Source of the DNA: Atriophallophorus winterbourni
Taxonomy: Eukaryota > Platyhelminthes > Trematoda > Plagiorchiida > Microphallidae
DNA: 64,000 nucleotides
NCBI GenBank assembly: GCA_013407085.1
Contig: JACCGJ010024105.1
Coordinates: forward strand, 1-64,000
Reading direction: 5' to 3'
A model generated the notes under the pieces. That model searched no databases. It was given only the letters and a program-made list of their open reading frames with translations, and was not told the DNA's origin. Positions 1 through 10,500 of the stretch are shown one piece after another (the first letter of the stretch is position 1; the number at the start of each line of letters is the position of its first letter). The position numbers were made by a program, and so were the translations under genes.

Positions 1-139
1 AGTTTGAAGTGATGTTTTTAAACTGGAGCATATCCAGACACCCAAATCTTTTTCTTCACTGCAATTTTCAAGGACATGCGAACCTATGTGATATGTGAAC
101 TCTACTCGATGATGTCAATCACAACAGAATGCCAGAGAT

Positions 140-1190
140 GGTTAAATTCTATGTGTAAGTTCGCAAATCTTTTCACATCAAAGGATAAACGTAATTCCAC
201 TAGTTCTTTTGAAAACAGTGCTAAACAATATTATAGAGCAATTAACTTATCAGATAGGCCACTCTCGCAGACCGAGCAAAGATTATTGGAAACAGGCTCA
301 AACCTCTTCCTAAATATAGAGGTTTTAATACCTGGAGATATCATTCCATGCGTTGAATCTACCTTAATTTGGCTACCGGAAACAGGCAGACGCACTACCC
401 AACTGTATAGCCAGTATTATGAAGAAACAACATCCAGAAAGGAGTAACCTCACGCAAGATGAACAACTAGCACTTTTTAATCTGCGGAAAGAAGAGAGAA
501 TAGTGATCACTAGAGCCGACAAAGGCAAGGCCACAGTGATACTCTCAAAAAGTGTTTATAGAAATAAGGTTGAATCCCACCTTGCGGAAAGTCCCTATGA
601 AGTTATTGACAGCAGGAGAACCACGTCAATTATGAATAACCGTAAGAAGTTGATTTCAAAATACTTGCGCGGAATTAAGGAGGAACTTGGTCAGGGATTA
701 TGGTTCAGAATATACCCGAAATCAGCTCAGACCCCTAGGTTCTATTGGCTCCCAAAGATACATAAGGTGGCGTCCCTCTGCGACATATCGTAGATGCCAT
801 TGGATCCCCAACACACGAATTAGCGAAGCATCTTGTTCATTTGTTGGAACCGTTACTCGGGAACAGGTATTCTTTCATTAATAACTATTTTGATTTCGTT
901 CGTCGCTTGAGTACAATAACGCTCAACGAGAATGAGATGATGGTTAGCTCCGATGCAAGCGCCCTGTTCACGAATGTGGACACCACGAGCACTCTAGAAT
1001 TAGCGAAAATAGCACTCAATACAGATGCGACATTGACAGATCGTACAAACTTACGTGTACAGCAAATTGTCAACGGTATAGCAATTTGTCTATATATGAA
1101 CCTATTTTGTATAATGGACAGTTATACAAGCACAGGGGAGGCGTAGCAATGGGTTCACTTATTTCGCGAGTGTTAGCGAATATGTAAATG
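140..1190 (+). pseudogene. Penelope-like element fragment PLE-1 (reverse transcriptase)
   Basis: Degenerate reverse transcriptase region of a Penelope-like retroelement. Conceptual translation in shifting frames shows the N-terminal stretch with LSQTEQRLLE, then ADKGKATVIL and WLPKIHK (typical Penelope RT motifs; compare ADKGKVTVIL and GLPKIHK in the better copy PLE-3), then DASALFTNVDT and a broken MGS...VLANM motif near 1150-1185. Frames change around 420, 790 and 1145, so it is not expressible as one protein. It differs clearly from PLE-3 at protein level and is probably an older subfamily member. The plus-oriented match stops near 1190, where an inverted PLE piece begins. Confidence 0.85.
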
Positions 1191-1275
1191 GAGCCAGCAA
1201 TCGATTGGAATATGTTTGGGACCGATCGTGTATTCATAATGCAAAGAAATTTGAGTGCAATCGGTTAGAGTAGTT

Positions 1276-1325
1276 TTTGGGTAACGTTTCACTTCCGACA
1301 CAGAAGCTTCGTCAGACCAAGGGTG
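1276..1325 (-). ncRNA. Hammerhead ribozyme, PLE-2 copy
   Basis: On the minus strand: core CTGACGA (1315-1309), a helix II hairpin closed by GTGTC, then GAAA (1290-1287) followed by CGTT and ACCC. Flanking ttggt and acc(c)aa can form helix I. Identical layout to the copies at 2466 and 5806; here one helix II base differs (cggaag instead of cagaag). Minimal type I hammerheads with very short helix III are known from Penelope-like elements; activity is inferred, not shown. Confidence 0.75.
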
Positions 1326-1624
1326 ATAGTCAGGACAGGGAACATGATTAAGTAGTCGTCAACCCACCACCACTTATTTGACCTTACCGCTAAACAGCAT
1401 ATAGTACACCTACAGTGTGTCACGTCTCATGGGAATGACCAGGATCAGTGGTCCATTTTCCTCACAGTGTGTATCCAAAACAATCTGATACAAGTGAACA
1501 CGGTCAAGGTCAGTTGACACAGCTGCCCACATACGTAAAATAACATAACTAACGGGGCTAAGGCTATTTTTGAAGAAAAACAAAAATTTAATTAACTAGT
1601 AGGTATAAGGTGAATAAAAACTAT

Positions 1625-2017
1625 TTACTTTCGCATTGGTGGCGAGCGCCAGATTGTGGAGATTTCTGCCCCATCCATCTTATTGACCGCCAGTCGACCT
1701 GCCTTGGCAATTTCGACCGCCACCGCATGTAGGCGTTCGTTATACGGTTTACTACCGCGTCTCAATATTGCCACATTGTCTAAGTCGACGATGTAGCCCG
1801 TATCTAAAACGTGCTCCGCCAAAGCGGAATCACGAATAAGGGATTGATATTCCCTCGCATCCCGGGGCTGTCTCCGGAAAAGCTTTCGGTGTTCTTCGAT
1901 TCTAGTGTTAATTTCCCTGGAAGTCTGCCCTATGGAAACACCCGAACAGTCCTTACAGTTGATTCTGTAGATGCTGTTCGTAACGCTAGATAAAGGCGAC
2001 TTATCCTTGAGGTGCAT
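1625..2017 (-). pseudogene. PLE-2 GIY-YIG endonuclease domain (C-terminal part of polyprotein)
   Basis: 130-codon open stretch carrying the C-terminal endonuclease domain of a Penelope-like polyprotein. The GIY-YIG-type core reads YRINCKDCSGVSIGQTSREI, with the Cys-x-x-Cys typical of PLE endonucleases just before the second half-motif, followed by an Arg/Glu/His helix (RIEEHRK). The domain nicks target DNA for element insertion. The upstream RT is missing because the copy is truncated at the inverted junction near 2020, so this is a remnant, although this part has no internal stop. It is the best preserved copy of this domain in the window. Confidence 0.85.
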
Positions 2018-2020
2018 CAG

Positions 2021-2321
2021 AACCGTAAGTTCAACAAGTTATTCGAGTTTTATAATAAACGTTCTTCAGTTAAATCTAATAATAATCTAATAATAATCTA
2101 ATAATAATAGCAACCAGTATTCTAGTGATTTGAATTTATCGAATCGACAACTTTCGCAAGCTAAACAAAGATTGATGGAGAAGGGCTTGAATTTCTGCAT
2201 AAGTAAGAGTTTTATGAAAGCTAAGGATCTTATCCCCTGTATTGAGGGATCATTAAATGCACTCCCCAACGAACAGGCAGACGCGGTAAGAAACTGTATC
2301 GCAGGTGTCATTAAAAACCAG
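2021..2321 (+). pseudogene. PLE fragment, N-terminal linker region
   Basis: Near-identical to 2955-3245 of PLE-3 (from NRKFNKLFEFYNK through AVRNCIAGVIKNQ), but with a short AATAATCT triplication near 2077-2108. It is cut off directly before a terminal repeat beginning near 2322, which suggests partial head-to-tail tandem insertion. Confidence 0.8.
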
Positions 2322-2465
2322 GACAAAACAATGGACCACTGATCCTGGTCATTCCCATGAGACGTGACACACTGTAGGTGTACTATATGCTGTTTAGCGG
2401 TAAGTTCAAATAAGTGGTGGTGGGTTGACTACTACTTAATCATGTTCCCTGTCCTGACTATCACC

Positions 2466-2512
2466 CTTGGTCTGACGAAGCTTCTGTGTCAGAAGTGAAA
2501 CGTTACCCAAAA
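2466..2512 (+). ncRNA. Hammerhead ribozyme, PLE-3 terminal repeat
   Basis: Core CTGACGA at 2472-2478, one extra A, helix II strands GCTTCT and AGAAGT with loop GTGTC, then GAAA at 2497-2500 and CGTT. Helix I can form between ttggt (upstream) and acc(c)aa (downstream). The CGTT step makes helix III only 2 bp, so efficient cleavage would probably need dimers. It lies about 50 nt upstream of the first PLE codons, as expected for a PLE 5' terminal repeat. Confidence 0.78.
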
Positions 2513-2549
2513 ACTACTCTAACCGATTGCACACAAATTCCTTTGCATT

Positions 2550-4821
2550 ATGAATACACGATCGGTCCCAAACATATTCCAATCGATTGCTGACTCCTAC
2601 GAGCCTCGTGTTCGAAAATTGGCCAGTGAGTTGGTGAGAACAGCGGAATATGAAGCCAGATGGGTGAACCACCGCATCTTCAACCGTCGTTGCAAGCAGC
2701 GCGGCGTAATACCAAGGGATCTGGTGGTAAAACCTCCGGATAATTCCCGCAAATCGACAAAGGCTGCCGCGAGCGCATCCAAAGTGTTTTTTGAAACAAA
2801 GGATCCACCGTGTCAATGAAACCCTATTGGCCGCTCGATCGAAAGCCTCTAAAATGATGTCGAAACTGCGCGTTGAATTATCCGAAGCGGATTTCTGCAG
2901 AATTTGTGGAAAACACGCGGAGGTTTTAGCCACACAAACGGAGCGAATTGGAGAGAGGCAAAACCGTAAGTTCAACAAGTTATTCGAGTTTTATAATAAA
3001 CGTTCTTCAGTTAAATCTAATAAGTCATTATCTAGCAACCAGTATTCTAGTGATTTGAATTTATCTAATCGACAACTTTCGCAAGCTGAACAAAGATTGA
3101 TGGAGAAGGGCTTGAATTTCTGCATAAGTAAGAGTTTTATGAAAGCTAAGGATCTTATCCCTTGTATTGAGGGATCATTAAATGCACTCCCCAACGAACA
3201 GGCAGACGCGGTAAGAAACTGTATCGCAGGTGTCATTAAAAACCAGGAACAAGGCGATGCAAACCTTGATTCACACGAAAGGCAAGCACTTCTTACGCTG
3301 AAACAAGATACAAATATAGCCATTACTAAGGCTGATAAAGGTAAAGTAACGGTAATTTTGAACAAAAGCGACTATTTAGACAAGGTTGGGGTACACTTAT
3401 CAGAGGGACCGTATGAACGGATAGATAACGGTAAAATGAAAAAGGTAATGAATAATTACAAAACGGTAGTCTCTAGGTATTTGCGTGGCGTTAAGGAGAG
3501 TTTGGGAAAGGGCTTGTGGTATAACATGTATCCCAAGTCGACTCTAACTCCTAGGTTCTACGGCCTACCTAAAATACATAAAGAAGGCATTCCTGTAAGA
3601 CCTATCGTCGACGGTATCGGATCACCTGCGCACGAGTTAGCTAGATATTTGGCTTATTTGTTGAAACCTTTAGTCGGCAATTCAGCCTCGTTCATCAAGA
3701 ACGCAAATGACTTTGCAGCACGCTTAAAGTCGGTAACAATAGATAACGATGAAATAATGGTTAGTTTTGATGTGAGCGCTTTGTTCACCAACTTCGATAC
3801 AACAAGTGCGTTACAACTAGCTAGACGGGCCTTGGAATCTGATGCCAGTTTGTCAGATCGCACAAACTTGAGCGTCCAGCAAATTATCAACGGTGTATCG
3901 ATCTGCCTAAGCATGAACCACTTCGTATTTAATGAGCAACTATATAGACAAAAAGAAGGGTTGGCAATGGGTTCACCGATATCTCCAGTACTTGCGAACA
4001 TGTATATGGAGCATTTCGAGAACAAAGCCCTTAACAATGAAGAGTTTAAGCCAAAATTATGGTGGCGCTATTTTGATGACACATTTGTTATCATCAAGCG
4101 AGATCAGTTAGAGGCCTTCTTTAAATATTTAAATGAAATAGACCCATGTATTACTGTCACAAAGGAAGAGGAATCCTGCACAGGCACTCTTCCATTTTTG
4201 GACTGTTAAGCACAAAAAGTAGACGGGAAAATAAAAACTTCCGTTTATCGGAAACCTATCGATACAGATGCTGTTCTACGATACACTTCCGCTCATCCAA
4301 GACAGGTCTTCAGATCCATAGCTTGTTCTATTTTCCACAAGATAGAACACCTGTGCAGTGACGAAAGGGAGCGAAAACAGGTGCACCGTGAAGCGAGCCA
4401 AAGGCTCATAGACCACGGTTATCCAAAAAGTTTTGTAAAACGCCAATTGATTAAGGTAAAATACCCATCCGAAAAATCGGAGAAAAATTGGCGAGATACA
4501 GTCTGTATACCTTATGTAAAATGCACTTTTGAAGCGATACGTAGAATCTTGAACCAGGCAGCTATACGCGTAACTTATAAGAAAGGGAAAACTATCCGTT
4601 CGGTTCTGATGCACCTCAAGGATAAGACGCCTTTATCTGGCGTTACGAACAGCATCTACAGAATCAACTGTAAGGACTGTTCGGGTGTTTCCATAGGAAG
4701 ACTTCCAGGGAAATTCACACTAGAACCGAAGAACACCGAAAGCGTGTCCGGAGACAGCCCCGGGATGCGAGGGAATATCAATCCCTTTTTCGTGATTTCG
4801 CCTTGGCGGAGCACGTTTTAG
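2550..4821 (+). pseudogene. PLE-3 polyprotein: RT plus GIY-YIG endonuclease, broken
   Basis: Penelope-type reverse transcriptase with a C-terminal endonuclease, which copies element RNA at a nicked target. The first 89 codons (2550-2819) are followed by a frame change near 2790-2815 into the main RT frame (2791-4209). Visible RT motifs: TKADKGKVTV, GLPKIHKEGIPVRPIV, SFDVSALFTNFDT, GLAMGSPISPVLANMYMEHF and the catalytic YFDD (about 4069-4080). A single in-frame TAA at 4207-4209 interrupts it; the same frame then stays open from 4210 to 4821. A one-base deletion at about 4700-4705 shifts the frame just inside the GIY-YIG motif (GVSIG then RLPGK instead of QTSRE). Three breaks in all, so it is not functional, but recently decayed. 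Confidence 0.88.
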
Positions 4822-4842
4822 ATACGGGCCACAGCGTCGATA

Positions 4843-5284
4843 GAATAGATGACAAAGATTAATTGTTGGCACACAAGAGTGTGCAATCGTACAGTTCCTC
4901 GGAATTGTGTAGGAAATTTATTGAGCCAGGAAATGGGTTGAAGGTACGAACAAGCTGCAGCCTCACTGCTATTATCATCTATTTCGTAGCTAATTGACTC
5001 TTGCAGTCGACATCTTATACGTTGCTTAAAGCGAATTCAAAAATTGTTAATACCGTGATGGAAGTGGCGATAATCTTCAATTGTTTAAAAACGCGCCCAT
5101 ATGGCACACACGTCTCGTGAATACTTATAACCGAGTTCAGCACTTGGTCCGGTGGCATAGTTTTTTCAGTTTTTCTAAAACATTAAAATCAGTTTGCTTT
5201 GAGCATGTGGAACTAACCATGGGAGGGAACTTTATATAGGGAAAGGAGAGATATGATCATAAGCTTTCATTTTTCCTGGAATCT
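4843..5284. other. Unassigned spacer between two PLE pieces
   Basis: About 440 bp with no similarity seen to the PLE or to other repeats in the window and no convincing reading frame. It is bordered on both sides by the same roughly 50-bp PLE segment (gccttggcggagcacg... at 4800 and at 5308), so it separates two overlapping element pieces and is not a clean insertion with a short target duplication. Confidence 0.5.
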
Positions 5285-5900
5285 GCCGTGTCTTATTCGT
5301 GATTCCGCCTTGGCGGAGCATGTTTTAGATACGGGCCACAGCGTCGATCTAGACAATGTGGCAATATTGAGACGCGGTATTAAACCGTATAGCGAGCGCC
5401 TACATGCGGAGGCGGTCGAAATTGCCAAGGCAGGTCGACTGGCGGTCAATAAGGTGGATGGGGCAGAAATCTCCACAATCTGGCGTTCGGCACTGATGCG
5501 GAGGTAAATAGTTGTTATTCACCTTATACCTACTAGGTAATTAGATTTTTGGTTTTTTTTCAATAATAGCTTCACCTTAGCCCCGTTAGTTATGTACTTT
5601 TACGTATGTGGGCCGCTGTGTCAACTGACCTTGACCGTGTTCACTTGTATCAGATTGACGTGGTCGAGGAAAATCGACCACTGACCCTGGTCATTCCCAC
5701 GAGACGTGACACACTGTAGGCGTACTATAGTCTGTTTAGCGGTAAGGTCAAATAAGTGGTGGTGGGTTGACTACTACTTAATCATGTTCCCTGTCCTAAC
5801 TATCACCTTGGTCTGACGAAGCTTCTGTGTCAGAAGTGAAACGTTACCCAAAAACTACTCTAACCGATTGCACTCAAATTTCTTTGCATTAAGAATAATT
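5285..5900 (+). mobile_element. Penelope-like element PLE-4, 3' end
   Basis: Carries the last 70 or so codons of the GIY-YIG polyprotein (about 5293-5507, ending WRSALMRR and a stop) and the complete 3' untranslated/terminal repeat with a hammerhead motif. The sequence up to about 5895 parallels 2350-2545 of PLE-3. Similarity ends at gcattaagaataattg, so the element edge is near 5895-5900. Confidence 0.82.
5806..5855 (+). ncRNA. Hammerhead ribozyme, PLE-4 3' terminal repeat
   Basis: Core CTGACGA 5813-5819, helix II GCTTCT 5821-5826 with AGAAGT 5832-5837, GAAA 5838-5841, then CGTTACCC. Same arrangement as the other two copies. It lies 300 bp downstream of the polyprotein stop codon. Confidence 0.78.
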
Positions 5901-6125
5901 GAGCATGTTTGAATGAATTTATCATCGTTATCATCATCAGGGGCAGCATGTACCGAGTGCTTAACTGCCATGCAACCGTGGCATGCTAAAAATACAAAAA
6001 GATGGAGGGTTGGGACTTAAACTGCTATTGCACTTGTAGACGAATACGCACAGAAACACTGGGATGAGGTTCCTACACATCAAATTAAACATGCATTCAA
6101 GCAACTAGCTTTCCTCTGTTTCTCA

Positions 6126-6221
6126 TATCTGTCTAGGCCTGGGCAACCTGACAGAAATATCGCCCACGTGCAGTCTCTGGCTGTGCGGCACTTTGCCTGG
6201 ATCAGGCCTGTGCTTTCATAC
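6126..6221 (+). repeat. LINE-D 3'-UTR module, short dispersed copy
   Basis: Matches the segment that follows the LINE-D stop codon at 19830-19920 and 20590-20695 (minus): tctgtctaggcctgggcaac, cccacgtgcagtct, ctgtgcggcactttgcc, ctttcata. No RT sequence is attached, so it is a strongly 5'-truncated LINE copy or a SINE sharing that tail. Confidence 0.75.
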
Positions 6222-6789
6222 CTTCATTTGATCATGAATTAGGTGCACGGAAAAAAGATGTCACAGCTCGACACATAAGCAACGGTGCTTGTATTAGGAA
6301 GGCGCTTAAACTCTACCTCCCCTGGAAGTGTGTTTATCAAGATTTCAATACAAGTCGAAATAGAAAAAAGTAAGTTACTCCGATAAGCGTATCCGGGGCA
6401 CTAAACGGACGAGTGTGGACTGGTAAACACATCCTCAAGAGGAAGAGTCTGCATCCCGTTGCTAGTTGAATAACGGTTTGCCATGATCCCACACAAAAGT
6501 ACCACCAGAGTATAAAACCAGGATTGAACCAAAACATAGATGGGACGATGCTTATAGAAAATTCAACCGTGATAATATGCGTAAGTTGAGCGAAATAAAG
6601 CGCTACTTAACACTGCCAATACAAAAAGCGAAAACGATCAATCTTCAAATGCTTTGTTCAAAATGGCAATTCACTAGCAGTAGCAGGTCTTCATTTATAT
6701 ACGAATGTCCATTTGTACAGAACCGTACAGCTCACTGCCGAATTAAAGGCCATTGGTGGTAGGTATTCGCAGCGCCACCAGCTCTTTCG

Positions 6790-6884
6790 TATGTCTGTCT
6801 TGGACTTGGTTGACTGATAATATCTCAGCCCACGCGCAGTGACTGTGAAGTACTTTGCTTGAATTTAGACTCGCGATTCCATAC
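6790..6884 (+). repeat. LINE-D 3'-UTR module, diverged copy
   Basis: Same order of sub-motifs as at 6126 but with many substitutions (tgtctgtcttgg, cccacgcgcagt, gactgtgaagtactttgc). Older copy. Confidence 0.6.
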
Positions 6885-7367
6885 TCGTATTTGCAAGCAA
6901 TGAAGCAAGATCAACGAGATTTCAAGCAATAATCGTCACCTTTACTTGATAATGATTAACAATTCCAAATATTCACACAAGTATGGAAAAATTCTTCTCT
7001 TGGGATCAAGCTCTAAACAAATCAGCGCTTTTGGTAAAACGGCGATAAGTTGCCCAGTCTTAGACAGATATAAACCGCAAAAAAACTTTGTGAAACGCAG
7101 CGAAATTGGCGTTGCTCTTCCCTACACTGATATGATTTCAACATTAATAAAGCTCAATCTAGCATTTAACCTTCCGATAACATGGCAGTAATCAACGTTC
7201 CCGCAATAAACGATTCGACCGAAAAGCGTCATTTTAGGCAATCGATGATGTACAATCGCTCTGCGAAATTCCACATAGGATCATCTTGAAATCTCAACGG
7301 GGACCATCAAGCCTTATCGTAAGAAAATTGATTGAGTTAAAAATGGGAATAATATGTTAAAAGCATG

Positions 7368-7373
7368 TTTATT
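7368..7373 (-). terminator. Polyadenylation signal AATAAA of PPIL3
   Basis: AATAAA on the minus strand about 70 nt downstream of the PPIL3 stop codon (7442-7444), the normal spacing for a 3' end signal. Confidence 0.7.
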
Positions 7374-7441
7374 TACCCGTTACAAATAAGGTGATGTCGA
7401 ATAACAACATGTACAAAATGTGGAAAAGGGGAAACGAATAG

Positions 7442-7568
7442 TTATTCAGTAGACGGGTTGGCATGAATCGTGACATCTTGAATGTGGATATTAGTCAAGG
7501 GACGGTAAGTTTTTTCCTCTACTGGTGCACGTTCTAATTCATCTAACACGTTCCAGCCATCGATAACC
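7442..7568 (-). CDS. PPIL3: PPIL3 last coding exon
   Basis: Acceptor cacctcag, then one nucleotide completing a Lys codon, then [20 protein letters not shown], the [11 protein letters not shown] ending typical of PPIL3 C-termini, and TAA at 7442-7444. The phase matches exon 10509-10627. Confidence 0.9.
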
Positions 7569-10500
7569 CTGAGGTGAACGAAAAATAGATATAAAAGAAA
7601 AGAACTTAAGCGATCATGTTTTATAAACAAAGCAGAGATACATTGGTGCATGAGAATTGACGAAGTAGATTACGAGGGTGTTGGTTGAAGGACAAAACGA
7701 TTTGAAACAAAATAGAATTAAGTTTAGGTTCAAAAAGACAGAATCAAGTTAACATATCCAGTTGAACAGTGCTCAATTCGATAATGTAATTCAGTCATGG
7801 CTTTAATAAGCTTGAGCCAAGTCAGAGTGCTTCCACGAGTACAACGGCGTCATTCCGAGTTAGAAGTCGCAGACCAAACCGCATTAGAAAAACATGAACT
7901 AAGCGATGAAGCCTATGCTGTTTAACTTCCGATGTATACAGAAAGTTAAGTTGCATATCCGATGGTGCCAACTAATTTCAACAAAGTTGCGAAGACAGAT
8001 GAGTATCTGCGGGTCATCTAGATATCTTACTTCGTTTGTCAGATTAAAGTAAAGCATCATGTTATATTCCACACATCAAGTCACAAAGTGGTCATAAACT
8101 CCACCACATAAATAAGTCAATGAGTGCACGGATTAACATGTGTGCAGTCTGTCTGGAACGTATGCGATCTAACCTTATAATGTACAATAGAGAGCAGTAC
8201 TGAATCGAAGTTTCTGTCGTGCAAAAGAGATATGAAAACTCTTGATATTGACCCTATGGATTGGGAAGAGCTTGTTCTTGACCGCTAATTTTTGGGGCAC
8301 TGTGTAAAGCGTCATTTGCGAGTTTGAGAAGAGCAGACACTGCATTTGGCTGCTAATTGTAGATCACGCTGTCAGTGTATACTGACATCGATCGACCGAT
8401 TACTGCCTATCTCTGTGAGCGCCGCAGGATAAGCTGACCCTCCCGAATCGGGCAGTTTAGTCATTCGAAAATATTGTGGACTATGAAAAAATCATACGGT
8501 TTTGATGTAAATGCTGGGTCGGCATTGACAGGAGGCCAACAACAGCTTGGACAATAACGATTAATAATTTTTCCCTAAAACGTAGCACTGTCGATCTAAT
8601 TTTCATAGTTCAGTTGACTATGAACACACCCAATGTGATGGCAACACAAAAATTTTTACTCTGTACTCCTTGGGTTAGCCTAACATTGAAATTTATAAAG
8701 AAAGACCTGGATTAGGGTGACACGATTTTGACGCACCAAATCATTGACTATCACGATCAGACAATTTGACACCAATCAGACGGCTTACACATGACGCTCG
8801 GCAAGAAGGGGAAACATGTGGCCTGCGTAATAACTATTCTGTTGACTGTCAGCAGGCACGCGATATTGTAGCGGAGACAGCGTGAATGGTCACGAACGAG
8901 CTGCCTGGCATACCTGCCTGGACTTTCTGATGGGAACGTGAAGCTGCAAATAGCATTAGCGATGAGCACTACTCACTAACTTTCGAATGATATACAGAGC
9001 TCTAAACACCGACTCAACACAAGAGCAAGAATCGCCAAAAAGATGGACGACAACAATTGTGAACTCGTATAATTTCGGGTTTCGGATTGATTGCATGCGA
9101 ACGGTTCGAGCGACATCAGTCTAGGCCTGGGCAGCCTGACAATATCTTAGCCCACGTGCAGTCCGTGAATGTGCTGCACTTTGTCTGGATCAGGATTGTG
9201 CTTTCATATTATACCATACCATACCATGAGAAGATGGTCAACGTCAGCCGCAATCGAACGATATGCAATTCGTCAATGTCGGTCATACGAGCCATACGTA
9301 GCGAGGGTTTGAAGCGACTTACAAATCAGATCGAAGCGACAACCGGGACAAAAACGTTGAGGATCGCCGTTGTGATTGTTCGTTTATCTATATAAGGTAT
9401 GCTTGTGTTTTGTTATTTGTCTTGTGCGTATTAAACGCCTTTGATCAAACGGCTTTTCTCTTGTGTTGAGGAATTCGTGGGTGAACGCGATTAGCGTTGG
9501 ACAGGTTGACCTCAGGGATGAATCGAGACACAATCGATGTGAGGGCGGGGGTTAACGTGGTTAATGTTGGACGGAAATGTGATAAGTGGCCAGATGTGTG
9601 TCGCCTATCGTGTTGACTTGAGATGACCTGACGCAAAGATTGCCGGCCTGTCTCTCTACCCCCACGCCGCTACAATAGTAGTACGATGAGTTGCAACGAC
9701 ATCAGCATCAATATCAAAAACAGCATAAAACTGACAGCGCATATCGACTTCCAAACAATGAAATTATGCTTAAAAAGAAAATGAGGAAGAAGGACTTAAC
9801 TAGTTACACAAATCTTGAAGGTTGTCGTGCTCATACTTCTTACAATTAAGCATTGTACAGCGACGTGAGCCATGAAGCTTCGATATGGCTATAATTGCCA
9901 TACAAACATAAAGCGAACTTTTTTGTGGGTTGACATGGTACACATCCTAGCTTTTCTCTATTTACTGTCTATCAGGTTTCCAACAAGATAAAGCGGCAGA
10001 TAAAACCGATTGACAAGATTGGTTTGACTGATATTAGTAATAAGAATGATGGGATTTAGATAGCAAACACGTATGCAACCGACAAAACGTTTACAGCTTG
10101 TCGAGATGCTCAGCCAATGATTTTTCATGAGTTTAAAACAACCGAGTAAGATCGACATCATTGAGGTTAGAAATCGCACAACGGATGAGGTTAAATGCTT
10201 TCAGTATTTAACCATGCAACTTCCCACTGTCCAGCATTGCATCAGCTATAAAAATTAAACCTAGTGAGTAAGAAAGAACACGAAGAAACTATGTGAGCCG
10301 TCACGTGACGATGGCAAACTAAGTGAGTTCGATTATTGGACGCATCCACACAGCGACTCGAGTCAGGATGCCAACATTCATTACAAACGTTGAAATTGAG
10401 TAAATCTTCAGAAACGTATCAATAGGTAATCATGCGAAAAAAGCATTGCTAATTTCTGAGCTTGCGAGGAAAATTGAGTGGAACAAAAGCAGATTGGAAA

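Larger units (their letters stand above)
1199..2020 (-). mobile_element. Penelope-like element PLE-2, inverted 3' part
   Basis: Minus-strand copy of the 3' half of the same PLE subfamily as PLE-3/PLE-4. Read on the minus strand it runs from the GIY-YIG domain (2017-1625) through the 3' untranslated region and a hammerhead motif, and then into the first codons of a following ORF copy (MNTRSVPNIFQ, about 1240-1200). This is the head-to-tail arrangement expected of PLEs whose terminal repeats contain the start of the next unit. Its high-coordinate edge joins a plus-oriented fragment at about 2018-2022 through the short shared sequence agaaccg. Confidence 0.8.
2322..4842 (+). mobile_element. Penelope-like element PLE-3, most complete copy
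   Basis: Starts with the terminal-repeat type sequence (2322-2540, also present at about 5665-5890 and inverted at 1255-1490) that contains a hammerhead ribozyme, followed by a long ORF region. It ends at about 4842 inside the GIY-YIG domain, where unrelated sequence begins. The matching 3' end appears at 5285 as a separate piece overlapping PLE-3 by about 50 bp. Layout: terminal repeat with ribozyme, RT, GIY-YIG endonuclease. Confidence 0.85.
5901..7367. other. Intergenic, PPIL3 downstream flank
   Basis: No gene recognised. It holds two copies of the short LINE 3'-UTR module (6126 and 6790) and otherwise unclassified sequence. The open stretches at 6577-6762 and 6946-7191 show no motif and are not called. 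Confidence 0.6.
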
